Positions 17,443 to 27,452 of a DNA stretch of 64,000 nt are shown here, piece after piece. The stretch lies in NCBI RefSeq assembly GCF_002157225.2, contig NZ_CP020038.1, positions 2,193,001 through 2,257,000 on the forward strand, in the 5' to 3' direction. The position numbers and the translations under genes were made by a program. Numbering within the stretch: position 1 is the first letter of the stretch; the number at the start of each line of letters is the position of its first letter. This DNA is from Agarilytica rhodophyticola. Its GTDB lineage: Bacteria > Pseudomonadota > Gammaproteobacteria > Pseudomonadales > Cellvibrionaceae. The notes under the pieces were generated by a model. That model was not told the origin of the DNA. It saw only the letters and a program-made list of their open reading frames with translations, and searched no databases.

Positions 17443-18078
17443 CTAGCGTGTCCCGTAGACCACCATTGTCTTACCCTTGACTGACACAAGGCCTTGGTCT
17501 TCCAGTGTCTTTAATACACGACCAACCATTTCCCGTGAGCAACCAACGATACGACCTATCTCTTGGCGAGTAATTTTGATTTGCATCCCATCTGGGTGGG
17601 TCATCGCGTCAGGCTCTTTACACAAGTCAAGTAAGGTTCTGGCAACTCTTCCTGTCACATCCAAAAATGCTAAATCGCCCACTTTTCGTGTTGTATTGCG
17701 TAAGCGTCTAGCCATTTGAGAGCCGAGGGCAAACAAAAATTCTGGATGGCTTTCCGATAGTTCGTTGAACTTGGCATAAGATATTTCACCAATCTCACAT
17801 TCTGATTTGGCTCTTACCCATGCGCTTCGATTATCCTGTTGATCGAATAGACCCATTTCGCCAAAGAAGTCACCATCGTTAAGATAAGCGACGATCATTT
17901 CTCTACCTTCTTCGTCCTCAATTAAAACAGTAACAGAACCTTTGACGATATAGTAAAGAGAGTCACTTTTATCTCCAGCGTAAATAAGTGTGCTTTTAGC
18001 TGGATAGCGACGTCTGTGGCAATGACTTAAAAAATCATCAACATTTTTGATATGTGGTGTAAGTGACACAGCAACCAA
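17443..18078 (-). CDS. crp: cAMP-activated global regulator CRP/Vfr
   Basis: Global cAMP-responsive transcription factor, 211 aa from the TTG at 18078. I choose this start because AGAGG lies 8 nt upstream and the protein then begins [11 protein letters not shown], aligning with Vfr (MVAITHTPK...); the open frame reaches 18129 but those codons are unlike the family. The cyclic-nucleotide domain has FFGEMGLF and [12 protein letters not shown] (phosphate-binding Arg-Ser), and the DNA-recognition helix is [16 protein letters not shown], nearly identical to Vfr/CRP. Divergent from the OsmC gene, the same arrangement as in many gammaproteobacteria. The A-run just upstream (18127-18138) is part of the AT-rich promoter gap. 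Confidence 0.96.
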   Translation of the reverse strand: MVAVSLTPHIKNVDDFLSHCHRRRYPAKSTLIYAGDKSDSLYYIVKGSVTVLIEDEEGREMIVAYLNDGDFFGEMGLFDQQDNRSAWVRAKSECEIGEISYAKFNELSESHPEFLFALGSQMARRLRNTTRKVGDLAFLDVTGRVARTLLDLCKEPDAMTHPDGMQIKITRQEIGRIVGCSREMVGRVLKTLEDQGLVSVKGKTMVVYGTR

Positions 18079-18335
18079 GTTGGTAACCTCTGATTTTTTG
18101 TATTTTGACCGAGTATAACGCCATAACAAAAAAAAAAAGAATGTTTTCTATGAATTTCGGTACGAATGCACAAAATGACGCCAATTTTGTTTGTTTTGCA
18201 CTCAAATTTAGATGAACTTTTCTTTAGGCGCCGATTATTTTTTAAAAATATGACATTTCTCTGGTTTTCATTATGCTAATCTATTCTGCTTAAAAAATTT
18301 TTTATAAGCGATATAGATTGTATTGAGGAAGGTAT

Positions 18336-18755
18336 ATGAAAGCGACGGTTAGATGGCAAGATGGTGTTGCGTTTCAAGGTGAATCTGGCAGCGGTCATCA
18401 AGTGATGATGGACGGTCCGGAAGATCATGGTGGCCGCAATCTGGGGGTCAGACCAATGGAGATGGTGTTATTGGGCCTTGGTGGCTGCGCTTGTTTTGAT
18501 GTCATTACGATTTTACAAAAAGCTAGGCAGAATGCCTCGGCTTGCCACGTTGAGCTTGAAGCACAACGGGCTGATGCAGTGCCTTCTGTGTTTACTCACA
18601 TCAACATGAAGTTTGTGGTGGCGGGAGAAGGGCTTAAGGAGACCCATGTAGCACGAGCCGTTTCGCTCTCTGCTGAAAAGTACTGTTCGGCGTCCATTAT
18701 GCTAGAAAAAGCCGGTGTTGAAATCACTCACTCATATGAGATTGTTCCAGCCTGA
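18336..18755 (+). CDS. OsmC family protein (YhfA-like)
   Basis: 139 aa. OsmC-family proteins are thiol peroxidases or redox proteins using two cysteines; both are here, C49 and C51 within GLGGCACFDV (one is catalytic) and another in KYCSASIML near the C-terminus. YhfA-type members lie next to crp in many gammaproteobacteria, as here; their substrate is not established. GAGGAAGG just upstream is the ribosome site. Cytoplasmic. Confidence 0.9.
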   Translation: MKATVRWQDGVAFQGESGSGHQVMMDGPEDHGGRNLGVRPMEMVLLGLGGCACFDVITILQKARQNASACHVELEAQRADAVPSVFTHINMKFVVAGEGLKETHVARAVSLSAEKYCSASIMLEKAGVEITHSYEIVPA

Positions 18756-18821
18756 GTGCCTAGTATTTAATATTATTAGCAGTAGTCTTCAGCAATTTAT
18801 TATTATTAATTTGATCGCCTT

Positions 18822-19481
18822 TTACAGTTTGTAACTCAAGCTTGTCATAGCTGATGAGATGAATGTCATTGATGATTTGACGGCCTTGGGAAACACTATC
18901 CCGCCTGCATCTAGCGCTGTGGTACCGTGCTGTTTCTCATCAATGATCATTTGCTCAACTATAGCTTTGGATGCGTAATCTTCTTTTGGCAGTTTGTCCA
19001 AGTGACTCGATAGGTGCTTACACACCTGCTCCTCGGTGGCAGCAACAAAGCCTAGGCTGATCTTATCGCTGATCATGCCGGCCGTAGCTCCAATGCCAAA
19101 GGAAAGGCCATACCACATAGGGTTTAATACGCTCGGTTGGCTGCCAAGTGCTGTCAGCCTTTGCTCGCACCAAGCTAAATGATCAATCTCTTCATCAGCT
19201 GCTTGTTCCATCTCTGCCCTTACTTTGGGAAGCTTAGCTGTCAATGCCTGTCCCTGATAGAGCGCCTGAGCACAGACTTCTCCTGAGTGATTGACGCGCA
19301 TTAAGCCAGCCGCGTGCTTTTTTTCCTGTTCATTTAATTCTACTTGCGAAGCTTGTTGCGCTTGCGGGCAGGGTCGCGTCATCGATTGTGTCCGCGGTGT
19401 GAGACTGCGCAGGGCTCTATCGAATGAACAGATAACATTATCTACCAGACTTAAGCTGGCACGATTACTAGAATGAGACAT
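18822..19481 (-). CDS. coq7: 3-demethoxyubiquinol 3-hydroxylase Coq7 (di-iron)
   Basis: Hydroxylates the ubiquinone ring at its last position; a membrane-associated di-iron carboxylate enzyme. 219 aa. Iron ligands are seen in [12 protein letters not shown] (first Glu), [12 protein letters not shown] (ExxH), ATEEQVCKH and IIDEKQHG (second ExxH). The N-terminal 40 residues before the helical bundle are longer than in the shortest homologues but normal for Pseudomonas-type Coq7. Convergent with the OsmC gene across 66 bp of A/T-rich DNA; divergent from the AAA ATPase gene by 71 bp. Confidence 0.94.
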   Translation of the reverse strand: MSHSSNRASLSLVDNVICSFDRALRSLTPRTQSMTRPCPQAQQASQVELNEQEKKHAAGLMRVNHSGEVCAQALYQGQALTAKLPKVRAEMEQAADEEIDHLAWCEQRLTALGSQPSVLNPMWYGLSFGIGATAGMISDKISLGFVAATEEQVCKHLSSHLDKLPKEDYASKAIVEQMIIDEKQHGTTALDAGGIVFPKAVKSSMTFISSAMTSLSYKL

Positions 19482-19552
19482 AAGCTTGCGTGAGACTCCG
19501 TGGTTGAGTAGCCTTAATAGATCCAGGGCAGAATACAGGAATATTCCAGTCT

Positions 19553-21070
19553 ATGAATAATAATGATTTAAGGTTAATACTCAATACTAAAGTATCATTA
19601 GTCGTTATTGAAACATACGATGAGCCTAGAGCGCTCTCTCTTTTAGAAAGCTTGTTCAAGTATGAAAAAATTCCTGCTTGGCGTTGGTCAGCCACCGAGG
19701 GAATGGCTCACCTGGGGTTTGGCCTGCAGCTGCAGCTTAGTGAGCGGCGTCACGAGCCTGAAGAAATGCTTAAGCATATAAAGTCCTGTGCCGAGAAAAG
19801 TGCTTTTGTTCTCTGCGATATTCACCCTTATCTAGATGAGCCGAAAAATATTCGGCATCTTAAAGACATTGTCTTCAACGCTGCTGGTCATAAGGTTGTG
19901 CTAGTCAGTCATGAATTACAACTGCCGCCTGAGTTATCTCGTTATGCGGCGTCGGTAAGCTTGTCGATGCCCACTGAAGATGAGATCTTGGCGATAATTC
20001 GCGAGGAGGCGCGCAGTTGGGCAGCGCAGAACAATAAGTCGAAGATAAAAACCGATAGTGCCACCCTACAAAAGCTGGTAGACAACCTTAAGGGCTTGCC
20101 TCATCAGGATGTCAGGCGTCTCGCCCATGGTGCTATTGCCGATGACGGCGCGATAACGGAAAGTGAATTACCCAGTATTACCCGACGTAAGTTTGAACTT
20201 ATGGATATGGAGGGAGTGTTGCACTTCGAATATAGCACTGCTCATTTAAAAGACGTCGGAGGACTCAACACCCTTAAAACATGGCTTGAAGAGCGTCGTA
20301 ACGTTGTTACACGGGATGTTATGACTCATTCCCCTAAAGGTGGGAAAGACGCTAAAACCTCGGAAGTGGAGCTAGATGCGCCCAAAGGGGTGCTGCTGTT
20401 TGGTGTACAAGGTGGTGGCAAGAGCTTGGCAGCAAAATCCATCGCAGGAGTGTGGGGCTTGCCTTTGTTAAGGCTCGACATGGCCTCGTTGTTTAACAAA
20501 TATGTGGGTGAGACTGAAAAAAATATGCGTGAAGCGTTAAAGCTTGCCGATATGATGTCGCCCTGTGTGCTTTGGATGGACGAACTGGAAAAAGGTATGG
20601 CACAAGACGGTTCTTCTGACAGCGCTACAGGTAAACGCTTACTGGGCACTATGCTAACTTGGATGTCGGAGCGTAAGAGTAGTGTGTTTTTAGTGGCTAC
20701 CAGTAATGATATTAGTACTCTACCTCCGGAGCTAATGCGCAAAGGGCGCTTTGATGAAATTTTCTTTGTAGATTTACCTGATGCTATGACTCGAGGGACG
20801 ATTTTTTCAATCCATATAGAGAAGCGTGGACTTGCGCTACAGCATTTTAATCCTGCAGAACTTGCCGAAATGGCTGACGGTTTTACCGGAGCCGAGATAG
20901 AACAAGCAGTGGTGAGTGCTACCTATTCTGCGTCAGCCCAAAGTGAGGCTGTGGCGCAGCATCATATTGTTAGTGCTATTCAAAATACACAGCCCCTGTC
21001 TGTGGTTATGGCGGAGCAGATCAGTCAGCTGCGTGCTTGGGCTCATGAGCGGGCTGTTATTGCCAACTGA
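19553..21070 (+). CDS. AAA ATPase of the Ycf46 type
   Basis: 505 aa, single C-terminal AAA domain with an N-terminal half that resembles the plastid/cyanobacterial Ycf46 family. Walker A GVQGGGKSLAAKS, Walker B VLWMDELEKGM, sensor 1 FLVATSND and the Arg finger region LMRKGRFDEIFFVDLP are all intact, so it should hydrolyse ATP. The N-terminal region (LVVIETYDEPRALSLLESLF, later FVLCDIHPYL) fits the degenerate first domain of the family. Target unknown; cyanobacterial Ycf46 has been linked to photosynthesis-related regulation, which cannot apply directly here. No membrane segment or protease domain, so it is not FtsH. Convergent with purD. Confidence 0.8.
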   Translation: MNNNDLRLILNTKVSLVVIETYDEPRALSLLESLFKYEKIPAWRWSATEGMAHLGFGLQLQLSERRHEPEEMLKHIKSCAEKSAFVLCDIHPYLDEPKNIRHLKDIVFNAAGHKVVLVSHELQLPPELSRYAASVSLSMPTEDEILAIIREEARSWAAQNNKSKIKTDSATLQKLVDNLKGLPHQDVRRLAHGAIADDGAITESELPSITRRKFELMDMEGVLHFEYSTAHLKDVGGLNTLKTWLEERRNVVTRDVMTHSPKGGKDAKTSEVELDAPKGVLLFGVQGGGKSLAAKSIAGVWGLPLLRLDMASLFNKYVGETEKNMREALKLADMMSPCVLWMDELEKGMAQDGSSDSATGKRLLGTMLTWMSERKSSVFLVATSNDISTLPPELMRKGRFDEIFFVDLPDAMTRGTIFSIHIEKRGLALQHFNPAELAEMADGFTGAEIEQAVVSATYSASAQSEAVAQHHIVSAIQNTQPLSVVMAEQISQLRAWAHERAVIAN

Positions 21071-21152
21071 GGATCTCGACGAGTGCCTGTCTATAATCAG
21101 ATATTTCTATACTCAAATACATTTAATAGACAGGCGGTGATGAAAGCGCTAA

Positions 21153-22433
21153 CTACTTTTCTCGGTTTATCGCGCGGTAAGCGATATCTCTGCGATAGTA
21201 GATATCTTCAAAACTGATTTGTTGGGTGAGCTGATAGGCTCGCTTTTGCGCCTGAGTAACACTTTCACCTAATGCTGTTGCACAAAGTACTCGGCCGCCG
21301 TTGGTAAGTACATCTTGGCCTTGCATAGTCGTTCCTGCGTGGAAGATCTTGGCATCATCGGAACTGTTTTCTAAGCCCGAGATAATCTTGCCCTTGGCAT
21401 AACTACCTGGATAACCACCTGCTGCAAGCACAACACCTACAGATGGCCGCGGATCCCATTCTATCGCGCATTCACCCAGTGACTTATCAATCGCCGCAAG
21501 GCACAGCGCACTCAGATCGGATTGCAGTCTAAGCATGATGGGTTGAGTTTCGGGATCGCCAAAACGGCAATTGTACTCAATCACTTTGGGAGTTCCATCT
21601 TTGGTAATCATGAGACCGGCATAGAGAAAACCTGTATAAGCATGGCCTTCTGATTTCATGCCTGAAATTGTGGGCATTATGACCTCGTTCATAATGCGAT
21701 CGTAGACCTCAGGTGTTACCACGGGCGCAGGAGAATAAGCACCCATGCCACCGGTGTTCGGGCCTGTGTCTCCTTCACCCGCGCGTTTATGATCTTGGCT
21801 GGTAGCCATGGGGAGCACATTTTCACCATCGGCCAGAACAATGAAACTGGCTTCCTCTCCTTCGAGGAATTCTTCAATAACAACTCTGCAACCAGCATCA
21901 CCAAAGGCGTTTCCTGATAACATATCAGTAATGGCATCTTCGGCAGTTGCTAGATCTTCTGCAACAATGACACCTTTGCCAGCTGCTAAGCCGTCTGCTT
22001 TGACCACAATGGGAGCCCCCTGTTTTCGAACATAGGTGAGGGCTTGATTAAGGTCAGTAAAGCTTTGATAGTCGGCTGTGGGGATTTTGTGACGAGCTAG
22101 AAAATCCTTGGTAAAGGTCTTTGATCCTTCCAGCTGAGAAGCTTCTTTACTAGGGCCAAAACATTTGAGCCCTTGTTCATTGAAGTAATCGACAATGCCT
22201 TTTACTAAAGGAGCTTCAGGGCCAACTATGGTGAGTTCGATAGCATTGTCTTTGGCAAATTCAGCCAATGCTGGAAAGTCCATTACATCGATTGCGATGT
22301 TCTCAAGCTTAGGCTCCAGCGCGGTTCCCGCATTTCCTGGAGCAACATAGACTTTCTCAACAGAGTCACTCTGACTGCTTTTCCATGCCAGAGCATGTTC
22401 ACGACCACCAGCACCAATAACTAAAACGTTCAT
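21153..22433 (-). CDS. purD: Phosphoribosylamine-glycine ligase
   Basis: ATP-dependent ligation of phosphoribosylamine and glycine to GAR, second step of purine synthesis. 426 aa from the ATG at 22433 (MNVLVIGAGGREHALAWK); the frame extends to 22484 but this start is the universal family N-terminus. ATP-grasp: VVKADGLAAGKGVIVAED, the GDTGPNTGGMGAYSPAP signature, and the metal/ATP site EYNCRFGDPETQ. purH is upstream on the same strand, separated by 324 bp holding a duplicated hairpin element. Confidence 0.97.
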   Translation of the reverse strand: MNVLVIGAGGREHALAWKSSQSDSVEKVYVAPGNAGTALEPKLENIAIDVMDFPALAEFAKDNAIELTIVGPEAPLVKGIVDYFNEQGLKCFGPSKEASQLEGSKTFTKDFLARHKIPTADYQSFTDLNQALTYVRKQGAPIVVKADGLAAGKGVIVAEDLATAEDAITDMLSGNAFGDAGCRVVIEEFLEGEEASFIVLADGENVLPMATSQDHKRAGEGDTGPNTGGMGAYSPAPVVTPEVYDRIMNEVIMPTISGMKSEGHAYTGFLYAGLMITKDGTPKVIEYNCRFGDPETQPIMLRLQSDLSALCLAAIDKSLGECAIEWDPRPSVGVVLAAGGYPGSYAKGKIISGLENSSDDAKIFHAGTTMQGQDVLTNGGRVLCATALGESVTQAQKRAYQLTQQISFEDIYYRRDIAYRAINREK

Positions 22434-22757
22434 AAGACGATCACTCTTAATATCCATCTCTAGCTGGCTGTGAAAAATACACAACCTACTGAAGTTATGT
22501 AAAAAATCTTTAAATTAAAAAATGCCAGCACATCGACGTATTTGCGCTAGCATTTTGGCTTCGACTCTATAAAAAATTCCAGGATGAATTTTTTATAAAT
22601 AATAATGACCTGCAAGCCATGGATGGCTTGCCCATGGGCTGTAAAGCCCATGCGAGAAGCAAAAATGCCAGCACATCGACGTATTTGCGCCAGCATTTTG
22701 GCTTCGACCTTATAAAAAATTTCAGGATGAATTTTTTATAAATAGTAAGGCACCATA
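22434..22757. repeat. purH-purD gap with twin 84-bp elements flanking two hairpins
   Basis: Two direct 84-bp copies, 22518-22601 and 22661-22744, differ at about four positions. Each begins AAAAATGCCAGCACATCGAC and ends TTTTTTATAAATA. Within each, TATAAAAAATTC...GAATTTTTTATA forms a hairpin with a 6-nt loop (12 bp perfect in copy 1, one mismatch in copy 2), and AAAATGC...GCATTTT forms a weaker one. Between the copies are two GC-richer hairpins: CAAGCCA-TGGA-TGGCTTG (22613-22630) and CATGGGCT-GTAA-AGCCCATG (22633-22652). This looks like a compound palindromic repeat (REP/BIME-like) or a small mobile palindromic element. It could terminate or stabilise the purH transcript. Confidence 0.8.
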
Positions 22758-24338
22758 CTAGTGTCTAAAATGACGCATGCCGGTAAATACCATTGCAATA
22801 CCATGCTCGTCAGCGGCGGTGATAACTTCCTCGTCTCGCATCGATCCGCCCGGCTGAATAATCGCGCTAATACCCGCAGCGGCAGCATTGTCTATCCCGT
22901 CCCTAAACGGGAAAAATGCGTCTGAAGCCATGGCACAGTCTTTTACTTCAAGGCCGGCATGTTCTGCCTTAATCGCGGCAATTCTTGCCGAGTTGACACG
23001 ACTCATTTGGCCTGCGCCTACACCAATAGTACTGTTGTCTTTGGCGTATATAATGGCATTTGATTTCACCATTTTACCGACTTTCCAGGCAAATAAGAGA
23101 TCTGCGATTTGTGCTGCCGTCGGTACTTGTTTGGTCACAACCTTTAAATCGTTAGGGGTGATCATGCCTTGATCGCTATCTTGTACTAGTAAACCTCCTG
23201 TCACTCGTTTGTAGTCATAGCGTTGCACGTTATCCTTTGTCCATTGACCGCACTCTAGTAGGCGAACGTTCTTTTTCGATTGCACAATTTCAATTGCGCC
23301 AGTACTAATCTTTGGCGCAATAATGACTTCGACAAACTGCTTTGCCACTATGGCTTGAGCTGTTTTGTCATCTAGCTCACGGTTAAAAGCAATAATGCCC
23401 CCAAAAGCTGACTCTGGATCAGTAGCAAAAGCTTTTTGATAGGCTTCTAATATCGAAGACGCTTGCGCGACACCACAAGGATTGGCATGTTTGACAATCA
23501 CGCAACAGGGTTCAGTGAATAGTTTGACCGTTTCCAGAGCAGCGTCTGTATCAGCAATATTGTTGAAAGAAAGCTCTTTGCCTTGTAACTGTTTGGCCGT
23601 TGATATACTGGCCTGGTTTGCCCCAGGTTCTACGTAAAAAGCCGCTTTTTGGTGAGGGTTCTCGCCATAACGTAAGCTTTGTTGCTTGCAGAATTGAGTG
23701 TTAAACGTTCTGGCGAAGTCTTCGTCACCACTGCTAACTTGTTTGCCAAGATAATTGGCGATAGCGCCATCATAAGCAGCAGTATGTTCAAATGCTTTAA
23801 CCGACAAATCGAAACGCGTTGCTTGTGACAAAGATCCGTTGTTAGCTGTCATTTCGTCAAGTACTTGTGTGTAAGCAGAGGCGTTAACAACAATTGCCAC
23901 ATGCTTAAAGTTCTTAGCTGCGGCACGAACCATAGTGGGGCCGCCTATATCAATATTTTCAATGGCTGTAGGGAGGTCGCAGCCTGGATTGGCCACGGTT
24001 TTCTCAAACGGATAGAGATTGACTACGACCATATCAATTTCTTCTATCCCATGCTCGTTCATAACCTGATCATCTGTGCCTCGGCGACCCAGAATACCGC
24101 CATGAACTTTTGGGTGAAGAGTCTTAACGCGGCCATCCATCATTTCTGGAAACTTTGTGTAATCTGAAATTTCGATGGCTTCAATGTTGTTTTCTTTTAG
24201 CAGACGAAAGGTGCCGCCTGTCGATAGAATTTCTATTCCCATGCCTGATAGTTGATCGGCAAATTCTACGATTCCTGTTTTGTCAGAAACGCTAATGAGG
24301 ACACGTTTGACCTTGACCAAGTGCTCGTTGGATGTCAT
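22758..24338 (-). CDS. purH: Bifunctional AICAR transformylase / IMP cyclohydrolase
   Basis: Last two steps of purine synthesis. 526 aa from the ATG at 24338 ([20 protein letters not shown]); the open frame begins earlier at 24458 but those residues are not family-like. The N-terminal MGS-like cyclohydrolase domain has [24 protein letters not shown] and [15 protein letters not shown]; the C-terminal transformylase has [24 protein letters not shown] and [12 protein letters not shown]. Downstream of fis on the same strand with about 250 bp between, so it probably has its own promoter there. Confidence 0.97.
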   Translation of the reverse strand: MTSNEHLVKVKRVLISVSDKTGIVEFADQLSGMGIEILSTGGTFRLLKENNIEAIEISDYTKFPEMMDGRVKTLHPKVHGGILGRRGTDDQVMNEHGIEEIDMVVVNLYPFEKTVANPGCDLPTAIENIDIGGPTMVRAAAKNFKHVAIVVNASAYTQVLDEMTANNGSLSQATRFDLSVKAFEHTAAYDGAIANYLGKQVSSGDEDFARTFNTQFCKQQSLRYGENPHQKAAFYVEPGANQASISTAKQLQGKELSFNNIADTDAALETVKLFTEPCCVIVKHANPCGVAQASSILEAYQKAFATDPESAFGGIIAFNRELDDKTAQAIVAKQFVEVIIAPKISTGAIEIVQSKKNVRLLECGQWTKDNVQRYDYKRVTGGLLVQDSDQGMITPNDLKVVTKQVPTAAQIADLLFAWKVGKMVKSNAIIYAKDNSTIGVGAGQMSRVNSARIAAIKAEHAGLEVKDCAMASDAFFPFRDGIDNAAAAGISAIIQPGGSMRDEEVITAADEHGIAMVFTGMRHFRH

Positions 24339-24590
24339 GTCTGAGGATTTCCTGAAATGATGCAGTATGAGTATGTGGGCTTTGAATAAAATTATCGGTG
24401 TATAGAGTGCAGTATTGCCAAACCTATATTGTAAATATATAGATATTAGCACTTGCATACCATTCGCTTAGCCTTAAACCCGTCGCGTTACGGTGTAAGC
24501 GCAGTTTTAGCTAGGCGAATGATTTTGCTAACTGTGATGAGCAAACAGTCTATAGCTTGCTTGTCTTCAGTTAATAAGTGTTAAAAGACT

Positions 24591-24911
24591 TTACAGTAAG
24601 CCGTATTGCTTAAGTTTCTTGCGAAGAGTACCTCGGTTCAAACCTAAAACGTTCGCAGCTTTAGTTTGATTATGGCGGGTGTACTTCATAACAACTTCTA
24701 ACATAGGGGCTTCAACTTCTGCTAAAACCATCTCGTAAACATCAGTAACATCTTGACCTTCAAGGTGTTGAAAGTAATTGCTAACCGCTTTTTCTACACA
24801 GTCGCGAAGAGATTGATCTTGTTGAACACTGTTGTATGTTTCATTAGCTTGTGTTGTTTGACCTGAAAATTCCTTGGTGCGATCGTTGAGAAGCGTATCC
24901 GCTGTATTCAT
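24591..24911 (-). CDS. fis: DNA-binding protein Fis
   Basis: Nucleoid-associated protein that bends DNA and activates rRNA and other promoters. 106 aa, with the diagnostic C-terminal helix-turn-helix [20 protein letters not shown] then [12 protein letters not shown]. Its ATG overlaps the dusB stop by 4 bp (ATGA), the near-universal dusB-fis arrangement of gammaproteobacteria, so it is translationally coupled. The N-terminal 30 residues are variable, as in other Fis proteins. Confidence 0.97.
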   Translation of the reverse strand: MNTADTLLNDRTKEFSGQTTQANETYNSVQQDQSLRDCVEKAVSNYFQHLEGQDVTDVYEMVLAEVEAPMLEVVMKYTRHNQTKAANVLGLNRGTLRKKLKQYGLL

Positions 24912-25903
24912 GCTACTTTTTCCTCATAAATGGTCGGCCGCTTTAATAATTTCTCTACGGCCTCTAATTGTGATTGATATGTTTCTAATTGGTTAAATGC
25001 TTTTATTGTGTCAGTAGGGCGACTCAGGTGTTGTTGGCAATACCATGTAAAATGTTTGCGAGCTAACCGAGTTCCCTTGTAGTCACCATAAAATTTATAT
25101 AGTTCCTTAAAATGCGCTGTCATAGTGCTGGCAATTTCGACAATCGTCGGCTTCTGAAGCTGTTTTCCAGAGGCTAAAAAATGTGAAATTTGCTTAAATA
25201 TCCACGGGTTTCCAAACGCAGCTCTGCCAATTACAATCCCATGTGCTGAGGTACATTCAAGTACCGCCTTAGCTTTTTCAGGAGTGTCTATATCACCGTT
25301 TGCAAAAACCGGAATCGATAATGTATCAACGATTTGTGCAATAGTGTCGTACTCAGCTTCACCTGCAAATCTGCAAGCCCGTGTTCTTCCATGTATTGTT
25401 ATTGCTTTTATCCCTTCACTCTCAGCAATTCGAGCGACCTCTATTCCATTTTTATTGTTTTTATCCCAGCCTGTGCGCGTTTTTAGTGTCACCGGTACGC
25501 TTACGCTACCTACGACTTTGGCTAAAATGCGACTTACTAATTTTTCATCTTTCATCAATGCAGAACCGGCAAGTTTTTTACACACTTTTTTAGCCGGGCA
25601 CCCCATATTGATGTCAATAATTTGTGCACCGTGTGCGACTGCACAAACCGCTGCTTGTGCCATCATGTCGGGGTCAGAACCAGCAATTTGTACGCTTGCT
25701 GGCATGTCACTGTCAGAGTGGTTGATCAAACGATTGCGGCTCTTCTCGCTCCCCCACAATGATGTATCACTTGTGACCATCTCAGATGTCGTCAATGCGG
25801 CCCCCATTTCGCGGCATATTTCGCGAAACGGCAAGTCTGTAACGCCAGCCATAGGCGCGAGCATAACGCGGCTATTTAAAGCGTATGGGCCAATAATTAA
25901 CAA
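24908..25903 (-). CDS. dusB: tRNA-dihydrouridine synthase B
   Basis: FMN enzyme reducing uridine 17 in the tRNA D-loop. 331 aa. Starts at a TTG at 25903 with GGGGGAAA about 7 nt upstream; the N-terminus [20 protein letters not shown] then matches DusB. Catalytic Cys in [13 protein letters not shown], the phosphate-site [11 protein letters not shown], and [13 protein letters not shown] are intact. Cotranscribed with fis. Confidence 0.96.
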   Translation of the reverse strand: MLIIGPYALNSRVMLAPMAGVTDLPFREICREMGAALTTSEMVTSDTSLWGSEKSRNRLINHSDSDMPASVQIAGSDPDMMAQAAVCAVAHGAQIIDINMGCPAKKVCKKLAGSALMKDEKLVSRILAKVVGSVSVPVTLKTRTGWDKNNKNGIEVARIAESEGIKAITIHGRTRACRFAGEAEYDTIAQIVDTLSIPVFANGDIDTPEKAKAVLECTSAHGIVIGRAAFGNPWIFKQISHFLASGKQLQKPTIVEIASTMTAHFKELYKFYGDYKGTRLARKHFTWYCQQHLSRPTDTIKAFNQLETYQSQLEAVEKLLKRPTIYEEKVA

Positions 25904-26137
25904 CTGATGTTTCCCCCAAGAAATAACCAGTACTACACAAACAAAAAACTCAAATACTTCGCCTTTGCGAATGTTTTACATCCCCAGAAGCCTGCCTGAA
26001 AAGGGTGGCTATCATACCGTTTGTTTCTGCGTATTGGAATGTATATTTTAGGCAAATTGCTTGAAAAAGGATCAGTTTTTGAAATATTTGGCGTAGTAAA
26101 TAAGATTTTCATCGAACATGCAAGTAGGCGATACTCT

Positions 26138-27361
26138 CTACTCCGCAATGCTTATTCTATAACCGACCGCTTCCCTTCCCGGATCGGCTATTTCTATAGC
26201 GATATGGATAGGCTGTTTTACCGGCATGTGTGTTCTGCCTGCTAACTCACCCGCCAAATAATCACTAGGCTTTAACCTTCTAGCCGCTACCGTTTTATCT
26301 TGCTGATTAGTGAAGACAAGGTCAAGAGCAGGAAACGTCTGTTCAAATCTTGCTGTATTTTGTAACACGGCATCTACTATGAGTGCGCCTTGAGTCTTTG
26401 GGTGAGAACGGACAACCAAATTAGCGGTTTTGATTAATTTTCTGTCAATCAGGTCAGGCAATTTGCATGAAAATGTAGAACAAACCTTCGCATAATATGA
26501 CCTGTATGGCTCGATAACACTCAGAGTATCAAACTTTATCCAAGCCACTTGCCCTACTAAAAGGGCGGCTACAATTAGCGAAAGCGCTCCCCATAACAGT
26601 TTGGAATGCCATATGTTGGAGTGTCGTTGCCAGTCAAACTCAACCGGTTCAGGTTCTATCGCATCGAGATATTTATTGCTGGCCGGACTTTGTTCATATA
26701 GAGAAGATGCCTCCGAGTAGTCATATTCCTCTATTTCTTCCTCGTAAAATATATCCTTAACTGCGTCACTTTCATCAGTGGCGTTCTCGATTGTTGCCTG
26801 ATCGAGGTCAGCTTGTTGCTGTTCGCTTTCTACTATTGCTTCATCTTCAATGATCTGGAAACTATTAGTGTAGTAACTTGCTTCAAACTCTTCGGTATTC
26901 TGCTTTTCTTCCTGTTTTTCCAGCTCTTCCACCGATGGTGGTTCAGGTTGAGGATGAGATTCTTCATCTTCCTCCAATAAATTTAATGCCCAAGATTCAT
27001 CCTGAGTGTCAAGCTTTTCTTCCTCTTCTTGAGGAGCTTCACGTTCAAATAAGTTAAAGTCGCCATCACTTTTTTGATTGAACAGGGAGTCACCATAGCC
27101 ATCATTATCACCAGCGCCTACCTGCTCATTCTCCATATCGTCACTGATTAATATTTCTTCTTCCTCATCATATATTTCTTGCTGAGGCAGGGGGGCTTGT
27201 TGCTTTTGCGCAGACGTGTTCGGTGAGACAAGATATTGCTTGGCATTAAAAATATTAAGGCATGAGCCACAGCGCACAGACCCTTTGGCCGTGTTCAAAT
27301 GACTTTCTGAAATACGGAAAGACGTATTGCATTTCGGGCAACGTGTAATATTTTCAGTCAC
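26138..27361 (-). CDS. Zinc-ribbon and DUF3426 domain protein, membrane-anchored
   Basis: 407 aa from a GTG at 27361 (AAGGA about 11 nt upstream). N-terminal MJ0042-type zinc ribbon with two CxxC pairs (CPKCNTSF and CGSCLNIF), then a very long, strongly acidic linker of about 200 residues rich in E, D and Q, a single membrane helix (LLWGALSLIVAALLVGQVAW) and the DUF3426 domain outside (SHPKTQGALIVDAVLQN, PALDLVFTN). The topology would put the zinc ribbon in the cytoplasm and DUF3426 in the periplasm. Function unknown. The prmA-DUF3426-dusB-fis order is a recurring gammaproteobacterial neighbourhood. Confidence 0.85.
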   Translation of the reverse strand: MTENITRCPKCNTSFRISESHLNTAKGSVRCGSCLNIFNAKQYLVSPNTSAQKQQAPLPQQEIYDEEEEILISDDMENEQVGAGDNDGYGDSLFNQKSDGDFNLFEREAPQEEEEKLDTQDESWALNLLEEDEESHPQPEPPSVEELEKQEEKQNTEEFEASYYTNSFQIIEDEAIVESEQQQADLDQATIENATDESDAVKDIFYEEEIEEYDYSEASSLYEQSPASNKYLDAIEPEPVEFDWQRHSNIWHSKLLWGALSLIVAALLVGQVAWIKFDTLSVIEPYRSYYAKVCSTFSCKLPDLIDRKLIKTANLVVRSHPKTQGALIVDAVLQNTARFEQTFPALDLVFTNQQDKTVAARRLKPSDYLAGELAGRTHMPVKQPIHIAIEIADPGREAVGYRISIAE

Positions 27362-27452
27362 TCCGCAAAATCCTTAATATCTTAAATCGTTAATGGTGAG
27401 TTTATACTCACTAAAATCAATGTGCCATTGTGAAGGTTTAAAATTGATAGGG

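Noticed and set aside
25933-26148. 71-codon minus-strand frame between the DUF3426 gene and dusB
   Set aside because: Overlaps the end of the DUF3426 gene and no recognisable domain or ribosome site; likely chance.
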